Source of the DNA: Candidatus Rikenella faecigallinarum
Lineage (GTDB): Bacteria > Bacteroidota > Bacteroidia > Bacteroidales > Rikenellaceae
Direction: 5' to 3'
DNA length: 41,210 nucleotides
Assembly (NCBI GenBank): GCA_019113395.1
Contig: DXHL01000012.1
Span: forward strand, 1 to 41,210
Shown here piece by piece: positions 1 through 8,161 of this stretch; within the stretch, counting starts at the first letter, position 1, and every line of letters starts with the position of its first letter. The position numbers and the translations under genes are program-made. The notes under the pieces were generated by a model. The model had not been told where the DNA came from, ran no database searches, and worked only from the letters and a program-made list of their open reading frames with translations.

Positions 1-1179
1 CCCCACCCCGACACACAGACACAGCACCACTCCAATCAAAATCCACATCCACGGCACCACAAAAACGCCCCCTGTCAGGAACGATATCACATTGCCACAC
101 AAGATACCCAGTATAATTCCCATCACGCCTCCCATTTGGCTGATAATGATTGACTCAAGCAGGAACTGCTGGCGAATCATACCGGGTTTGGCACCCAGAG
201 CCATGCGGGTTCCTATTTCGCGCGTCCGTTCGCTGACCGACACCAACATGATATTCATCAGCCCCACGGCAGCCCCCAGGAGCGTAATCAGTCCGACCAA
301 AGAGGCTACAAGAGTCACCGTGGCGAGATTTTCCTGAAGCATATTGACCAGCGAGTCACTCCGTTCGACGGCAAAATCCGACTTGTCGGATGCCCCGAGA
401 TGGCGAATGATACGAAACAATCCTTCGGCCTCACTCACAGCCAGTTCCAACAGCCTCGGGTCATCGGGAATTATCGAAATCACCGTACTGACCCGCATTT
501 GCGGGAAGGCTGCCCGAGCTGTCGTAATGGGAATTATCAAGCGCAAATCGTCATTGCGTCCCATCCCCATGGCACTCCCTTTCGGTTCGAGCACTCCGAC
601 CACCTCATACCGACCGCCGGCTATCTGAATGGTTTTTCCCAGCAAGTTTTCCGCCGTCGGGGACAAAATTTCCGCCACACCGTTGCCGATAATAACCACC
701 CGGCGCCCCGCATCGACCTCCTGACGCGAAAAGTTGCGTCCGGTGGCAATCTCCAGATTGCTGTTGCGCACCCCGTTTTCATCCATGCCCCACAGGCTCA
801 GATTCGGATTGCTTTTTTCGGAAAGGTATTGGGCCGTTACACCGTTACTGACACTCATGGTCAGGGCAACGGACGACGGAATGGAGAACCGGTCGCGCAG
901 TTCGCACGCTTCGTCGTAGGTAATGAAATTATCGTTTCGCGTGCGTCCCCATCCCATGCCTTGCAGACTCTGGCTTTGAATCGAAAAACCGCCCGCCCCC
1001 AGCGACGTGAAGGATTCGACAATGCTGGACTTGATGGATTCGATGGCCGTGACGATGCCCACCAGCGACATAATGCCAATGGCAATAATGGCCATGGTCA
1101 GCAGTGACCGCAGGCGGTTGCTGAGAACCGAAGCAAACGAGAGACGGATATTTTCACGGAAAAAAGTACCGAAATTCAT
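1..1179 (-). CDS. MacB/FtsX-family ABC transporter permease (3' end cut by window edge)
   Basis: Read on the minus strand, an open frame starts at ATG 1179 (MNFGTFFREN...) and runs 393 codons off the left edge, so the C-terminus is missing. It begins with a membrane segment containing NRLRSLLTMAIIAIGIMSLV, the usual start of MacB-like permeases. A long periplasmic (MacB_PCD-like) region follows. Near residues 300-330 comes the FtsX-type sequence LITLLGAAVGLMNIMLVSVS, then ERTREIGTRMALGAK, the cytoplasmic coupling motif typical of the family. A further hydrophobic stretch runs into the edge. Such permeases act in the inner membrane with a LolD/MacB-type ATPase, in export of peptides, lipids or drugs. 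The partner ATPase and the substrate cannot be told from this window. It is divergent from glmM, with about 73 bp between them. Confidence 0.9.
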   Translation of the reverse strand, partial: MNFGTFFRENIRLSFASVLSNRLRSLLTMAIIAIGIMSLVGIVTAIESIKSSIVESFTSLGAGGFSIQSQSLQGMGWGRTRNDNFITYDEACELRDRFSIPSSVALTMSVSNGVTAQYLSEKSNPNLSLWGMDENGVRNSNLEIATGRNFSRQEVDAGRRVVIIGNGVAEILSPTAENLLGKTIQIAGGRYEVVGVLEPKGSAMGMGRNDDLRLIIPITTARAAFPQMRVSTVISIIPDDPRLLELAVSEAEGLFRIIRHLGASDKSDFAVERSDSLVNMLQENLATVTLVASLVGLITLLGAAVGLMNIMLVSVSERTREIGTRMALGAKPGMIRQQFLLESIIISQMGGVMGIILGILCGNVISFLTGGVFVVPWMWILIGVVLCLCVGVG

Positions 1180-1252
1180 GGCGAGCGGGCTAAAACTGCG
1201 GCTAATTTAGTAACTTGCCAGCTAATTGAGAAATTAAAACCCACGAACGACC

Positions 1253-2641
1253 ATGACACTGATTAAATCCATTTCGGGCATTCGCGGCACCATCGGGGGA
1301 ACACCCGGCGATGCGCTGACCCCCATTGACCTGGTTAAATTCACAGCCTCGTACTGCCAGTGGCTCAAGGAGAACACCCCCAAGCGTGAACAGAAATTGC
1401 GCGTAGTGGTAGGGCGTGATGCCCGTCTGTCGGGAGAGATGGTAGCCGACATTGTCGAAGGGACGCTGATGGCCAGCGGAGTGGATGTGATTTCCATTGG
1501 GCTGGCTACAACTCCCACGACCGAAATGGCCGTCACGGGACACGGAGCCGACGGCGGGATTATCCTGACCGCCAGCCACAACCCCAAGCAGTGGAACGCC
1601 CTGAAACTGCTCAACCGGCACGGAGAGTTTCTGAATGCGGCCGAAGGGCAGCGTGTGCTGGAGATTGCAGAGCAAGAGGCCTACACATTCCCTGAAATCG
1701 ACGGCATCGGCTCGGTCGTATGCCGGGATTCGTATGACAGGCAGCACATCGAAGCGGTATTGGCTCTGCCGTTAGTGGATGCAGAGGCTGTGCGGAAAGC
1801 GCGGTTCAAAGTGGTGGTGGATGCCGTGAACTCGGTCGGAGGAGTGGTCATTCCCGCTCTGCTGAAGGCCATGGGGGTTGAAGTGGTGGAATTGAACTGC
1901 ACCCCCAACGGGCAGTTTGCCCACAACCCCGAGCCCATTCCGGAACACCTGACCGAGATTTCGGCCCGTGTGCCGGCCGAAAAGGCTGACCTCGGGATTG
2001 TCGTGGACCCCGACGTTGACCGACTGGCTCTGATTAACGAAGACGGTACGATGTTCGGCGAGGAGTACACGTTGGTGGCGGTGGCCGACTATGTGCTGTC
2101 GCAGACCCCCGGGAATACCGTTTCGAACCTCAGTTCGTCGCGGGCGCTGGCCGACATAGCGGCAAAACATGGTGGTTCATACGCTGCGGCTGCCGTGGGT
2201 GAAGTCAATGTGGTGGCCAAGATGCGGGAAACAAACGCCATTATCGGCGGTGAAGGGAACGGAGGCGTTATCTACCCTGCCCTGCACAGCGGACGGGATG
2301 CGCTGGTCGGAGTAGCCCTGCTACTCACCTATCTGGCACGTTGCGGCAAGAAACTCTCCGAACTCAAAGCCACCTATCCGGCCTACTACATCTCGAAAAA
2401 CCGCATTGACCTTACGCCCGGTACCGATGTGGATGCCATTCTGGCCCGCATGAAAGCGAAATATGCTTCGGAGAAGGTGAACGACATCGACGGCGTGAAA
2501 ATCGACTTCCCGACCGAGTGGATTCACCTGCGCAAGTCGAATACCGAGCCCATTATCCGCATCTACGCCGAAAGCCGCGACAAAGCATCGGCCGAAGCGT
2601 TGGCGGCACGCATCATGGAAGATATTCGGGGGCTGATGTAG
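1253..2641 (+). CDS. glmM: Phosphoglucosamine mutase / phosphohexomutase GlmM
   Basis: The 462-aa protein is an alpha-D-phosphohexomutase of full family length. Visible motifs are the phosphoserine loop TASHNP (residues 106-111, Ser108 as the phosphoserine), the Mg-binding loop DPDVDR (252-257), a sugar-binding GGEGNGG loop near 330-336, and the C-terminal phosphate-binding RKSNTEPIIRIYAE. The family interconverts hexose-6-P and hexose-1-P. In Bacteroidota this type is usually assigned as GlmM, making glucosamine-1-P for UDP-GlcNAc and peptidoglycan. A phosphomannomutase role cannot be excluded from sequence alone. The ATG at 1253 gives the standard N-terminus (SISGIRGTIGG). The gene is followed by a strong hairpin and is probably monocistronic. 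Confidence 0.9.
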   Translation: MTLIKSISGIRGTIGGTPGDALTPIDLVKFTASYCQWLKENTPKREQKLRVVVGRDARLSGEMVADIVEGTLMASGVDVISIGLATTPTTEMAVTGHGADGGIILTASHNPKQWNALKLLNRHGEFLNAAEGQRVLEIAEQEAYTFPEIDGIGSVVCRDSYDRQHIEAVLALPLVDAEAVRKARFKVVVDAVNSVGGVVIPALLKAMGVEVVELNCTPNGQFAHNPEPIPEHLTEISARVPAEKADLGIVVDPDVDRLALINEDGTMFGEEYTLVAVADYVLSQTPGNTVSNLSSSRALADIAAKHGGSYAAAAVGEVNVVAKMRETNAIIGGEGNGGVIYPALHSGRDALVGVALLLTYLARCGKKLSELKATYPAYYISKNRIDLTPGTDVDAILARMKAKYASEKVNDIDGVKIDFPTEWIHLRKSNTEPIIRIYAESRDKASAEALAARIMEDIRGLM

Positions 2642-2667
2642 GCCGTACGTACTTTCAAAACAACCCT

Positions 2668-2703
2668 CAGGGCAGGCGTTCATCATAAAGAACGCCTGCC
2701 CTG
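2668..2703 (+). terminator. Hairpin terminator after glmM
   Basis: A perfect 13-bp inverted repeat (arms 2668-2680 and 2691-2703, 10-nt loop) lies 27 bp after the glmM stop codon. It is followed by only a weak T-rich stretch, so termination strength is an inference. Confidence 0.65.
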
Positions 2704-2800
2704 TCTGTTGATTCCCCCTACTCCACTCTCCCCGCTTCCGCCCACGCATACGGCTTCCGCCCGATTGAACAACAACCGCACCGCGTCGCGAAAAAAATAT

Positions 2801-2808
2801 TATATTTG
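2801..2808 (+). promoter_or_regulatory. Putative rex promoter, -7 box TATATTTG
   Basis: TATATTTG is an exact match to the Bacteroidota sigma-ABfr -7 consensus TAnnTTTG. It lies 54 bp upstream of the preferred rex start codon (2863). No clear -33 TTG is seen at the usual 19-21 bp distance. Expected transcription start is about 2815. Confidence 0.6.
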
Positions 2809-2812
2809 CCTA

Positions 2813-2830
2813 TTGTTAATCGTATCACAC
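2813..2830 (+). promoter_or_regulatory. Candidate Rex operator (autoregulation)
   Basis: The 18 bp read TTGTTAA-TCGT-ATCACAC, close to the widely described Rex site TTGTGAA-n4-TTCACAA: one mismatch in the left half, two in the right. It lies directly after the predicted -7 box, over the expected start point, where a repressor would block transcription. Similarity to the site and its position are seen; binding is inferred. Confidence 0.45.
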
Positions 2831-2862
2831 TAACCAACCGACCGTATACTCCTCTGCGCCCC

Positions 2863-3504
2863 ATGACAACCGACGACGCAAACACAAGCCTCAAAAGGCT
2901 GCCTGAGAGAACCATCGAACGCCTGAGCGAATACCGCCGGATGCTGCTCGAATGCCTCAAACAGGGACGTACCCACATCTACTCCCACGAGTTGGCCTCG
3001 ATGCACGGCATTACGGCTGTTCAGGTGCGGCGCGACCTGATGCTCATCGGTTTCAGCAGCGACACCAAAAAAGGATACGATGTCGAGGTGCTGATAGAGT
3101 TTATCGGCACCATTCTCGACAGCCCTGACGGACTGAACGTGGGAATTATCGGGATGGGGAATCTGGCCCAGGCCGTCACCCACTACTTCAACGGGAAACG
3201 CTCCAAACTGCGGATTACGGCCGCTTTCGATATCGACCCGCAGAAGGTGGGACATACCGTGGCCGGAGTGCCGTGTTTCCACATGGAGAGCTTTGCCGAG
3301 GAGGCGCTCAAACACGACCTTCGGGTGGTGATACTCACCTCGCCGTCGTCCGTGGCACCGGAGATGGTCGAACCCATTACGCAGGCGGGGATACGCGGTG
3401 TACTGAACTTCACCTCCACGCCGCTGAACTTCCCCGAGGATGTGTACGTCGAGGACTACGACATCATTACGCTGCTGGAAAAGGTAGCCTATTTCTCCAA
3501 GTAG
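2863..3504 (+). CDS. rex: Redox-sensing transcriptional repressor Rex
   Basis: The 213-aa protein has an N-terminal winged helix (about residues 15-75, with the Rex signature ASMHGITAVQVRRDLMLIGFS) and a Rossmann domain starting at about residue 91, with GIIGMGNLAQA as the NAD(H)-binding glycine loop. Rex dimers bind operators when NADH is low and release them when NADH rises, controlling fermentation and respiration genes. The ATG at 2863 was preferred over the upstream TTG at 2806. The longer form adds 19 residues with no family match, and its start would precede the predicted transcription start. The HXXEE gene follows after 6 bp and the FAD-synthetase-like gene after a further 3 bp, so the three are probably co-transcribed. 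Confidence 0.92.
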   Translation: MTTDDANTSLKRLPERTIERLSEYRRMLLECLKQGRTHIYSHELASMHGITAVQVRRDLMLIGFSSDTKKGYDVEVLIEFIGTILDSPDGLNVGIIGMGNLAQAVTHYFNGKRSKLRITAAFDIDPQKVGHTVAGVPCFHMESFAEEALKHDLRVVILTSPSSVAPEMVEPITQAGIRGVLNFTSTPLNFPEDVYVEDYDIITLLEKVAYFSK

Positions 3505-3510
3505 CAGTCA

Positions 3511-4026
3511 ATGGCTTTCATACAACTGTGTCTATTCCCACTTTGGTTCATGTTCCACGAAATGGAAGAAATCATATTCTTCCGTCATTGGGTGAACAAA
3601 AACGGAGTGCGAATACAATCCCGTTATCCTCGAATATCCCGACCTCTGCTCCAATTTGGCAAGGTTGCCACTGCTACTTTCTCCATTGCGGTATTCGAAG
3701 AACTACTATTGGTGGGAATAGCCATATATGTCGCCATATTCCTACAAATACACTGCATATGGGTCATACTTATCGGAGCTTTTACCATTCATCTCTTATT
3801 TCACCTAATCGGAGCCATAATATTGGGTCGATACACTCCTGGCTCTTTTACAGCCCTCCTTTCTCTTCCATACTGTATATATGCAGTGATTCATTTCGGA
3901 AATCTGTTTACCCCCATCCAAATTCTTTTTTGGACCTTTGTAGGATTACTGTTTAGTGGAATTAATTTGTGGATAGCACAACGTATAGCGCTTCGCATTG
4001 ACCACTATTTTACCACAAAAGCCTGA
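3511..4026 (+). CDS. HXXEE-motif integral membrane protein
   Basis: A 171-aa, very hydrophobic protein with four to five predicted membrane segments. The motif HEMEE, near residue 16, marks the HXXEE family (PF13787), whose function is not known. The conserved His and Glu residues sit at the end of the first membrane helix, which could suggest metal binding or membrane-enzyme chemistry, but that is speculation. The gene is squeezed between rex (6 bp) and the FAD-synthetase-like gene (3 bp). Its base composition is visibly AT-richer than either neighbour, so it may be a later insertion into the run. Confidence 0.7.
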   Translation: MAFIQLCLFPLWFMFHEMEEIIFFRHWVNKNGVRIQSRYPRISRPLLQFGKVATATFSIAVFEELLLVGIAIYVAIFLQIHCIWVILIGAFTIHLLFHLIGAIILGRYTPGSFTALLSLPYCIYAVIHFGNLFTPIQILFWTFVGLLFSGINLWIAQRIALRIDHYFTTKA

Positions 4027-4029
4027 CCC

Positions 4030-4737
4030 ATGCAGATACACTACGGCTTCGACACCCTGCCCCCGCTGCGACGCACAGCCGTCGCCGTGGGCTCCTTCGA
4101 CGGCGTACACCGCGGGCACAGGCTCCTCATCCGACAACTCAACCACATCGCTCATCACGACCTCGCCCCTGACGGAGAATCGGTTGTCGTCACCTTCGAC
4201 CCCCATCCCCGTCAGGTGCTCAAGGGCAACAACCGACTGCTCAGCACCCTCCCCGAGAAACTCGAGCTGCTGGCCGAAACCGACGTGGACCATGTGGTCG
4301 TGGTCCACTTTACCCCCGAGTTCAGCCGCATCGACAGCGAGACCTTCACCCAACACTACCTCAAAGGGATGCTTCATGCCGAAACGGTGCTTTCGGGCGA
4401 AGGGCACCACTTCGGGCACAACCGCAGCGGCACGGCCGACCTGCTCGAACGGGACGGCATCCACACGGCCAATCTCGGACGATTCGAAAATATCAGTTCG
4501 ACAGCCATCCGAACCGCCATCGAGGCGGGCGACATGGCGACAGCGACCGAAATGCTCGGAGGACCCTACCTGATTCTCACGACTCCGCCGCACGATGCCA
4601 CCAAACTTCTTCCCCCCGACGGAGAGTATCGGGTCGAGTGCTCGGGTTGCGGCACGGTCATCGCCCGACTGCATATCGACAACCACCTGTTCCAATGCGA
4701 CAACCTGCCGGAGCGCATCCGCATCCTTGGAAAATAG
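4030..4737 (+). CDS. FAD-synthetase family protein lacking the riboflavin-kinase domain
   Basis: A 235-aa protein whose N-terminal ~180 residues match the nucleotidyltransferase half of RibF. It has the GSFDGVHRGH motif (residues 21-30) for ATP binding, the TFDPHPRQVL motif, and ISSTAIR near residue 155. Full bifunctional RibF proteins are about 300-310 aa and carry a C-terminal flavokinase barrel. Here only ~50 residues follow GGPYLI, and neither the PTFG-type kinase motif nor the barrel is visible. The tail has two Cys residues (CSGCG). It may make FAD from FMN, transfer nucleotides to another substrate, or be a paralogue beside a full ribF elsewhere. It is translationally close to the HXXEE gene. 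Confidence 0.78.
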   Translation: MQIHYGFDTLPPLRRTAVAVGSFDGVHRGHRLLIRQLNHIAHHDLAPDGESVVVTFDPHPRQVLKGNNRLLSTLPEKLELLAETDVDHVVVVHFTPEFSRIDSETFTQHYLKGMLHAETVLSGEGHHFGHNRSGTADLLERDGIHTANLGRFENISSTAIRTAIEAGDMATATEMLGGPYLILTTPPHDATKLLPPDGEYRVECSGCGTVIARLHIDNHLFQCDNLPERIRILGK

Positions 4738-4757
4738 CACCTTTTCGCCTATATTTG
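4727..4757 (+). promoter_or_regulatory. nagB promoter (TTG-N20-TATATTTG)
   Basis: TTG at 4727-4729 and TATATTTG at 4750-4757 are separated by 20 bp. This fits the Bacteroidota -33/-7 pattern exactly and overlaps the end of the preceding gene. It lies 67 bp upstream of the nagB start codon. Confidence 0.72.
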
Positions 4758-4824
4758 TCGAGATAGGGAGTCCCCTTCCTCATGCTCCCAACAACCTGAA
4801 CACGAAAACTACAATACAATAGCC

Positions 4825-5634
4825 ATGCGACTGATTATTGAACCCGACTACGCCCACATTTCGTGCTGGGCAGCCAACTACATCGCTCACAAAATCAACA
4901 CCTTCGCTCCCACGGCTGACAAGCCCTTCGTATTGGGACTCCCGACCGGTTCTACCCCGCTCGGCACCTACAAAGAGCTGATTGCCCTCCACAAAGCGGG
5001 TAAAGTGTCGTTTGCCCACGTCGTGACCTTCAACATGGACGAATACTGCGGCATTCCCAAAGACCACCCGCAAAGCTACTACACCTTCATGTGGACCAAC
5101 TTCTTCAACCACGTGGACATCAAACCCGAAAACGTCAATATCCTCAACGGCAATGCCGCTGACCCGACGGCCGAATGTGCAGCCTACGAAACCAAAATCA
5201 AAGCCCTGGGCGGTATTCAACTCTTTATGGGAGGCATCGGGCCCGACGGACATATCGCGTTCAATGAGCCGGCTTCGTCGCTCACCTCGCGCACCCGCAT
5301 GAAAACCCTCACCCTGGATACCATCATCGCCAACTCGCGCTTCTTTGACAACGACATCAACAAAGTGCCTAAGACCGCTCTGACGGTCGGCGTCGGGACG
5401 ATTATGGATGCCAAAGAGGTGCTGATACTGGTGAACGGACACGGCAAAGCCCGTGCCCTGCGCCACGGCGTGGAAGAGGGGGTTAATCACATGTGGACCA
5501 TCAGCGCCCTGCAACAACACCCCCACGGCATTATCGTCTGCGACGAAGATGCTACGGCGGAACTCAAAGTAGGAACCTACAAGTATTTCAAAGATATCGA
5601 AGGCAAGAACCTCGACCCAGCATCCCAGTTGTAG
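4825..5634 (+). CDS. nagB: Glucosamine-6-phosphate deaminase NagB
   Basis: The 269-aa protein has full NagB length. It converts glucosamine-6-phosphate to fructose-6-phosphate and ammonia, the entry of amino sugars into glycolysis. Visible are the phosphate loop LPTGSTP (residues 39-45), NMDEY with Asp72, and [11 protein letters not shown] carrying Asp141, His143 and Glu148. These positions match the catalytic residues of the E. coli enzyme. It has its own promoter upstream and a strong intrinsic terminator downstream, so it appears to be a single-gene unit. A host-mucin or peptidoglycan amino-sugar role would fit a gut Bacteroidota; that is inference. Confidence 0.95.
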   Translation: MRLIIEPDYAHISCWAANYIAHKINTFAPTADKPFVLGLPTGSTPLGTYKELIALHKAGKVSFAHVVTFNMDEYCGIPKDHPQSYYTFMWTNFFNHVDIKPENVNILNGNAADPTAECAAYETKIKALGGIQLFMGGIGPDGHIAFNEPASSLTSRTRMKTLTLDTIIANSRFFDNDINKVPKTALTVGVGTIMDAKEVLILVNGHGKARALRHGVEEGVNHMWTISALQQHPHGIIVCDEDATAELKVGTYKYFKDIEGKNLDPASQL

Positions 5635-5662
5635 GCGGTCGAGAAAGTGCCCCGTATTGTTC

Positions 5663-5701
5663 GATGCCTGTCCGAAATAATTTCGGGCAGGCATCTTTTT
5701 T
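5663..5701 (+). terminator. Rho-independent terminator after nagB
   Basis: A 14-bp stem with one G-U pair (arms GATGCCTGTCCGAA and TTCGGGCAGGCATC) closes a short AT loop and is followed by six T residues. It lies 28 bp after the nagB stop codon. Confidence 0.88.
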
Positions 5702-5704
5702 GCC

Positions 5705-5712
5705 TATTTTTG
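5705..5712 (+). promoter_or_regulatory. Putative -7 box for the HSDR_N/ABC-F pair
   Basis: TATTTTTG matches TAnnTTTG. It lies just after the nagB terminator and 8 bp before the ATG at 5721, so the leader would be nearly absent. No good -33 TTG is seen. Confidence 0.5.
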
Positions 5713-5720
5713 TACCACCC

Positions 5721-6179
5721 ATGAACGACGCAACCAAATACCCCACCCTCAACCTGCCTGCCGCCAACCTGCGAATACGCGAAAATGGTGCTCGGCCCGA
5801 GGTGTGGGACGCCCTGCGACGCAAATGGATTGCCCTGACCCCCGAGGAGTGGGTGCGGCAACACTTTATCGGATACCTCACTGCAGGCTGCGGCATCGAC
5901 CCATACCGTATCGTACAGGAACAGACCCTGCGCATTGACGGTTTCCCGTTTCGGGCCGATATCGTCGTCTACTCCCGGCAGGCTGAACCCCAGATGATAG
6001 TTGAATGTAAAGCCGCCACGGTCGAACTTTCCCAGGAGGTGTTCGACCAGGTGGCCTGCTACAACATGGCCCTCGGGGTGCCCTATCTGGTCATCACCAA
6101 CGGGCTGAAGCACTACTGCTGCGAAATCGACCGCACGACACGAACCTACCGTTTCATTCCCGAAATACCGACACTTTAG
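5721..6179 (+). CDS. Stand-alone HSDR_N-type (PD-(D/E)XK) nuclease-fold protein
   Basis: A 152-aa protein resembling the N-terminal domain of type I restriction R subunits (HSDR_N family), here on its own. It shows the fold's core catalytic pattern: Asp in FPFRADIVVY, then MIVECKA (E-x-K), with a Q in the next helix (VFDQVACYNMALGVPYLVITNG). No helicase, methylase or specificity gene is nearby, so it is not an R-M system here. Single-domain proteins of this kind are common in Bacteroidota; their job is not established. The ATG at 5721 was chosen because it follows the -7 box and gives the usual family N-terminus. The ABC-F gene begins 4 bp after its stop. Confidence 0.75.
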   Translation: MNDATKYPTLNLPAANLRIRENGARPEVWDALRRKWIALTPEEWVRQHFIGYLTAGCGIDPYRIVQEQTLRIDGFPFRADIVVYSRQAEPQMIVECKAATVELSQEVFDQVACYNMALGVPYLVITNGLKHYCCEIDRTTRTYRFIPEIPTL

Positions 6180-6183
6180 AAGC

Positions 6184-8064
6184 ATGGCTGTCATACACCT
6201 CCAAATCGAGTCTCTCACCAAATCGTTTGGCGAACGCGTCCTGTTCGAAAACATCACCTTCGGCATTGCAGAAGGTGAACGCATCGGACTGATTGCGGCC
6301 AACGACTCAGGGAAAAGCACCCTGATGAACATCATCGCCGGACGTATGGACTATGACAGCGGCGAGGTGGTCTTCCGCCGTGACCTGACGGTCGGCTACC
6401 TGGAACAAAACCCGCAATTCCCCGCAGGACTGAGTGTGCTCGAAGCCTGCTTCCACGGGCAAAACGAGGTCGTACAGACCATTGCCCGATACGAACAGGC
6501 TGTCGCGCACGGCGATGCCGCCGAAATGGACAGCCTGCTGACCCGCATGGAGGCACTCGGGGCCTGGGATTTCGAACAGCGAGCCAAGGAGATTCTCTCG
6601 CGGCTCCAAATCACCGACCTCGACCAAAAGGTTGAAACCCTCTCAGGTGGACAACTCAAACGGGTGGCGCTGGCCGCTGCCCTGATTGTGGAACCCGACC
6701 TGCTGCTGCTCGACGAACCGACCAACCACCTCGACCTCGAAATGACCGAGTGGCTCGAAGAGTACCTCGCCGGGCGACGCATGAGCCTGCTGATGGTGAC
6801 CCACGACCGCTATTTTCTGGACCGCGTCTGCAACGAGATTCTCGAAATCGACGACCAACGGATATACAGCTACAAGGGGAATTACAGCTACTACCTCGAG
6901 AAACGGCAGAAGCGGCTCGACGCGGCCGATGCATCGGTGGCACGAATGAAAAACCTCTACCGTAGGGAGCTGGAGTGGATACGGCGCACCCCGTCGGCCC
7001 GCTCCGGAAAAGCAAAATACCGCATCGATGCTTTTCAAGACATTAAGGAAAAGGCTCACGTCCGCCGCAATGAACAGACCGTACAACTCGATGTAAAACA
7101 GACCTACATCGGGAAAAAGATTTTCGAGGTATCGCACCTCTGCAAACGCTTCGGCGACCGCATTATCCTGAACGATTTCAGTTACCTCTTCTCACGCTAC
7201 GAAAAGATGGGCATCGTGGGGAACAACGGAACGGGAAAATCGACCTTTATCAAACTCCTTCTGGGGCTGGAACCGGCCGACAGCGGCACGATAGACATCG
7301 GGGAGACCGTTCGTTTCGGCTATTACAGCCAGCAGGGGCTGGAGTTCGACCCCGAGGCGCGGGTTATCGACATCATCACGGCCATTGCCGAGCACATTAC
7401 CCTCAGTGACGGCAAACAGATAAGCGCTTCGCAACTGCTGACCCGTTTTCTCTTCTCGCCTCAGGCACAGTACGACTATGTGGCCAAACTGAGCGGGGGC
7501 GAACGCCGACGGCTCTACCTGTGTACCATTCTGATGTCCAATCCGAACTTTCTGGTGCTGGACGAACCGACCAACGACCTCGACATTCAGACCCTCAACG
7601 TATTGGAAGAGTATCTGGCTGCCTTCTCGGGATGCCTGATTGTAGTGTCCCATGACCGTTACTTTATGGACAAGGTGGCCGACCACCTGTTGGTGTTCAA
7701 CGGGAGCGGGAATATCAAGGATTTTCCGGGCAACTACACCGACTATCGTCTGTGGCGCAAGGCACAAGAGGCGGAGGCGGCAGCCGCCCAGCGCGAGACC
7801 AAGCCTGCGGCTGCCACCGCCACCAAGCCCGAAAAGCCCAAGGAACGGGTGAAAGGGAAGCTGTCATTCAACGAAAAACGCGAGTTCGAACAGCTCGGAA
7901 CCGAGATTCCGCAACTCGAAGCCGAAAAAGCGGCTTTGGAAGTTGAGATGAGCAGCGGGACACTCTCCACCGACGAGCTCATTGCCAAATCGGAGCGCAT
8001 AGCGGCCCTTATCGAAGAGATTGACACCAAATCGATGCGTTGGCTGGAGCTCTCGGAATTGTAA
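6184..8064 (+). CDS. ABC-F family ATPase, Uup-like
   Basis: A 626-aa soluble protein with two ABC ATPase domains and no membrane segments. Domain 1 has a Walker A at residues 38-45 (AANDSGKS), signature LSGGQLKR and Walker B LLLLDEPTNHLDL. Domain 2 has Walker A GNNGTGKS (about 346-353), signature LSGGERRR and Walker B FLVLDEPTNDLDI. The DEPTN-H/D-LD form is typical of ABC-F factors that act on ribosomes or, for Uup, on DNA/ribosome processes. A charged linker lies between the domains. A ~100-residue C-terminal tail rich in Glu/Lys and predicted coiled coil supports Uup rather than EttA. In the first Walker A, Asp replaces the Gly usual in NGSGKST, but the essential G-K-S is intact. Confidence 0.9.
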   Translation: MAVIHLQIESLTKSFGERVLFENITFGIAEGERIGLIAANDSGKSTLMNIIAGRMDYDSGEVVFRRDLTVGYLEQNPQFPAGLSVLEACFHGQNEVVQTIARYEQAVAHGDAAEMDSLLTRMEALGAWDFEQRAKEILSRLQITDLDQKVETLSGGQLKRVALAAALIVEPDLLLLDEPTNHLDLEMTEWLEEYLAGRRMSLLMVTHDRYFLDRVCNEILEIDDQRIYSYKGNYSYYLEKRQKRLDAADASVARMKNLYRRELEWIRRTPSARSGKAKYRIDAFQDIKEKAHVRRNEQTVQLDVKQTYIGKKIFEVSHLCKRFGDRIILNDFSYLFSRYEKMGIVGNNGTGKSTFIKLLLGLEPADSGTIDIGETVRFGYYSQQGLEFDPEARVIDIITAIAEHITLSDGKQISASQLLTRFLFSPQAQYDYVAKLSGGERRRLYLCTILMSNPNFLVLDEPTNDLDIQTLNVLEEYLAAFSGCLIVVSHDRYFMDKVADHLLVFNGSGNIKDFPGNYTDYRLWRKAQEAEAAAAQRETKPAAATATKPEKPKERVKGKLSFNEKREFEQLGTEIPQLEAEKAALEVEMSSGTLSTDELIAKSERIAALIEEIDTKSMRWLELSEL

Positions 8065-8105
8065 CTACAAAGCAAGGGGGGCAAGCCCAGGGTCACCCGC
8101 AAAAC

Positions 8106-8138
8106 AGAGGGGCACGACAGTAACTGTCGCGTCCCTCT
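8106..8138. terminator. Bidirectional hairpin between the ABC-F gene and fhs
   Basis: A near-perfect 15-16 bp stem with a tiny loop (arms about 8106-8121 and 8123-8138; one mismatch and one wobble) lies between two convergent genes. The T run is weak, but its place suggests it ends both transcripts. Confidence 0.6.
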
Positions 8139-8161
8139 TCATTTCCAAAGGATGAGGCAGC

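Noticed and set aside
5721..8064. A restriction-modification or defence system around the HSDR_N protein.
   Set aside because: No methylase, specificity or helicase gene is present, and the partner is a housekeeping-type ABC-F protein.
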